Made by a program: the position numbers and the translations under genes. The notes under the pieces were generated by a model. It saw only the letters and a list, made by a program, of their open reading frames with translations, did not search any database and was not told the origin of the DNA. Positions 23,316 through 23,412 of a DNA stretch of 23,412 nucleotides are shown piece after piece; within the stretch, counting starts at the first letter, position 1; each line of letters opens with the position of its first letter. The DNA comes from Treponema sp. UBA3662 (lineage in GTDB: Bacteria; Spirochaetota; Spirochaetia; Treponematales; Treponemataceae): the NCBI GenBank assembly GCA_002373205.1, contig DFJV01000165.1, forward strand, positions 1 to 23,412, read 5' to 3'.

Positions 23316-23412
23316 ACCCAATAAATGAAAAAGCAAAGTGAAAAGCAAATAAAAGAACAATCAAAATGAGCTAGCGGGTCCCAGTAACGGAAAAAATCAA
23401 GGAATCCTCCCT

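Overview
The window reads as chromosomal DNA of a spirochaete, most likely a host-associated Treponema. This is inferred from gene content and style, not from a marker gene: lipoproteins with relaxed spirochaete-type lipoboxes, a SUMF1-fold secreted protein, an ankyrin membrane protein, a eukaryotic-type NADP-isocitrate dehydrogenase, moderate GC and structured intergenic repeats. No rRNA, tRNA, CRISPR array or transposase gene was found.

Layout. (1) 1-3226, plus strand: J-domain co-chaperone, methionine aminopeptidase (map) and NADP-isocitrate dehydrogenase (icd). (2) 3234-7691: ankyrin membrane protein (minus), then branched-chain aminotransferase (ilvE, plus) converging on dihydroxy-acid dehydratase (ilvD, minus); the last two are steps of valine/isoleucine/leucine synthesis. 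(3) 7692-11727, accessory-looking: two short lipoprotein loci, each behind a copy of the same ~225-bp structured leader, with an AAA_14/DUF4143 ATPase between them and a VanZ-like membrane ORF after them. (4) 11728-14055: a divergent pair, a membrane-anchored protein with an HECWH zinc-protease motif and an unknown 164-residue protein, both apparently leaderless. (5) 14133-19761: a TetR regulator, then an operon of RND/MMPL transporter, LolA-like periplasmic protein and outer-membrane barrel. A perfect 19-bp palindrome lies between the operon's -35 and -10. This looks like a self-regulated envelope export or lipid-trafficking cassette. (6) 19801-23269, minus strand, probable operon in transcription order: SUMF1-fold secreted protein, double-zinc-ribbon membrane protein, DUF434/DUF5616 protein, with two related micro-ORFs in the gene junctions.

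The most unusual signals are: (a) the duplicated leader at 7896-8127 and 10271-10492, whose 26-bp palindrome carries a compensatory base-pair change; (b) four exact copies of a 7-bp ATG-containing repeat at the start of the zinc-ribbon gene, which place start codons in all three frames and give a plausible phase-variation switch; (c) the two micro-ORFs sharing a GTEKLS(V/I)IL block with mainly third-position differences; (d) at least six related GC-rich intergenic repeat elements; (e) three genes whose -10 box lies exactly six bases before the ATG. All functional statements rest on reading motifs by eye; no database search was run.
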